A stretch of DNA of 5,618 bases from Planctomycetaceae bacterium (GTDB taxonomy: Bacteria; Planctomycetota; Planctomycetia; Pirellulales; Pirellulaceae): NCBI GenBank assembly GCA_007695205.1, contig REEF01000419.1:1-5618 (forward strand). The letters are read 5' to 3'. Shown here piece by piece: positions 5,565-5,618 of the stretch. The notes below the pieces were generated by a model that worked only from the letters and a program-made list of their open reading frames with translations, made no database searches and was not told where the DNA came from. Every line of letters begins with the position of its first letter. The first letter of the stretch is position 1. The position numbers were made by a program, and so were the translations under genes.

Positions 5565-5618
5565 GGGGTCGGGAGTCGTTTTCGGCCGACGGTTCACCAT
5601 ATGGAAAGCGGGTTAGCC
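5565..5618. repeat. REP-like palindrome (copy 2), cut off by the window end
   Basis: Positions 5565-5585 (begin GGGGTCGGGAGTCG, end TTTTCGG) are identical over 21 nt to the reverse complement of the right arm of copy 1 (1322-1342). The same octamer CCATATGG follows at 5597-5604, 11 nt after the arm, as in copy 1. By symmetry the right arm should begin at about 5616, so only its first bases (CC at 5617-5618) would be inside the window. Its position just after the ygfZ stop suits a transcription-ending or mRNA-stabilising hairpin, but that role is inferred. Confidence 0.85.

Overview
The window looks like chromosomal DNA of a planctomycete, most likely Pirellulales (Rhodopirellula/Pirellula-like). 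This is an inference from moderately GC-rich DNA, the protein styles (a FAS1 protein with a His-rich tail, a degenerate LarA-like protein, a YgfZ with a 'FCTND' loop) and a dispersed palindromic repeat built on GGGGTCGGGAGTCG. All five confident genes lie on the + strand. No rRNA, tRNA, CRISPR array, transposase or integrase gene is visible.

Layout. Positions 18-1193 encode a secreted protein with two fasciclin (FAS1) domains and an unusual His/Cys-containing C-terminal extension. A 245-bp gap follows. It holds a 14-bp tandem duplication and a large, nearly perfect inverted repeat centred on CCATATGG. A CobW/COG0523-type GTPase (1439-2377) comes next, with an altered cysteine motif. A second gap (2378-2643) has no convincing gene, only a marginal 52-codon ORF touching the CobW stop and a degenerate AT-rich motif pair. 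A tight three-gene cluster then runs from 2644 to 5549: a HAD phosphatase, a LarA/DUF2088-like protein and a YgfZ/GcvT-like folate-binding protein, with gaps of 4 and 19 nt. The window ends inside a second copy of the 5' palindrome, which starts 15 nt after the ygfZ stop.

How the genes may work together. The HAD, LarA-like and YgfZ genes are almost certainly co-transcribed. Family knowledge suggests phosphate-ester hydrolysis, 2-hydroxyacid or cofactor-related chemistry and Fe-S/tRNA-modification maintenance, but the sequence gives no direct functional link. The LarA-like protein appears to have lost residues that hold the nickel-pincer nucleotide in true lactate racemase, so it is probably not a standard lactate racemase. 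The CobW GTPase upstream suggests metal handling nearby, but it is 266 bp away and may be independent. The most notable non-coding signal is the pair of matching palindromes on either side of the CobW-to-YgfZ block. They resemble REP-type elements mobilised by RAYT transposases.
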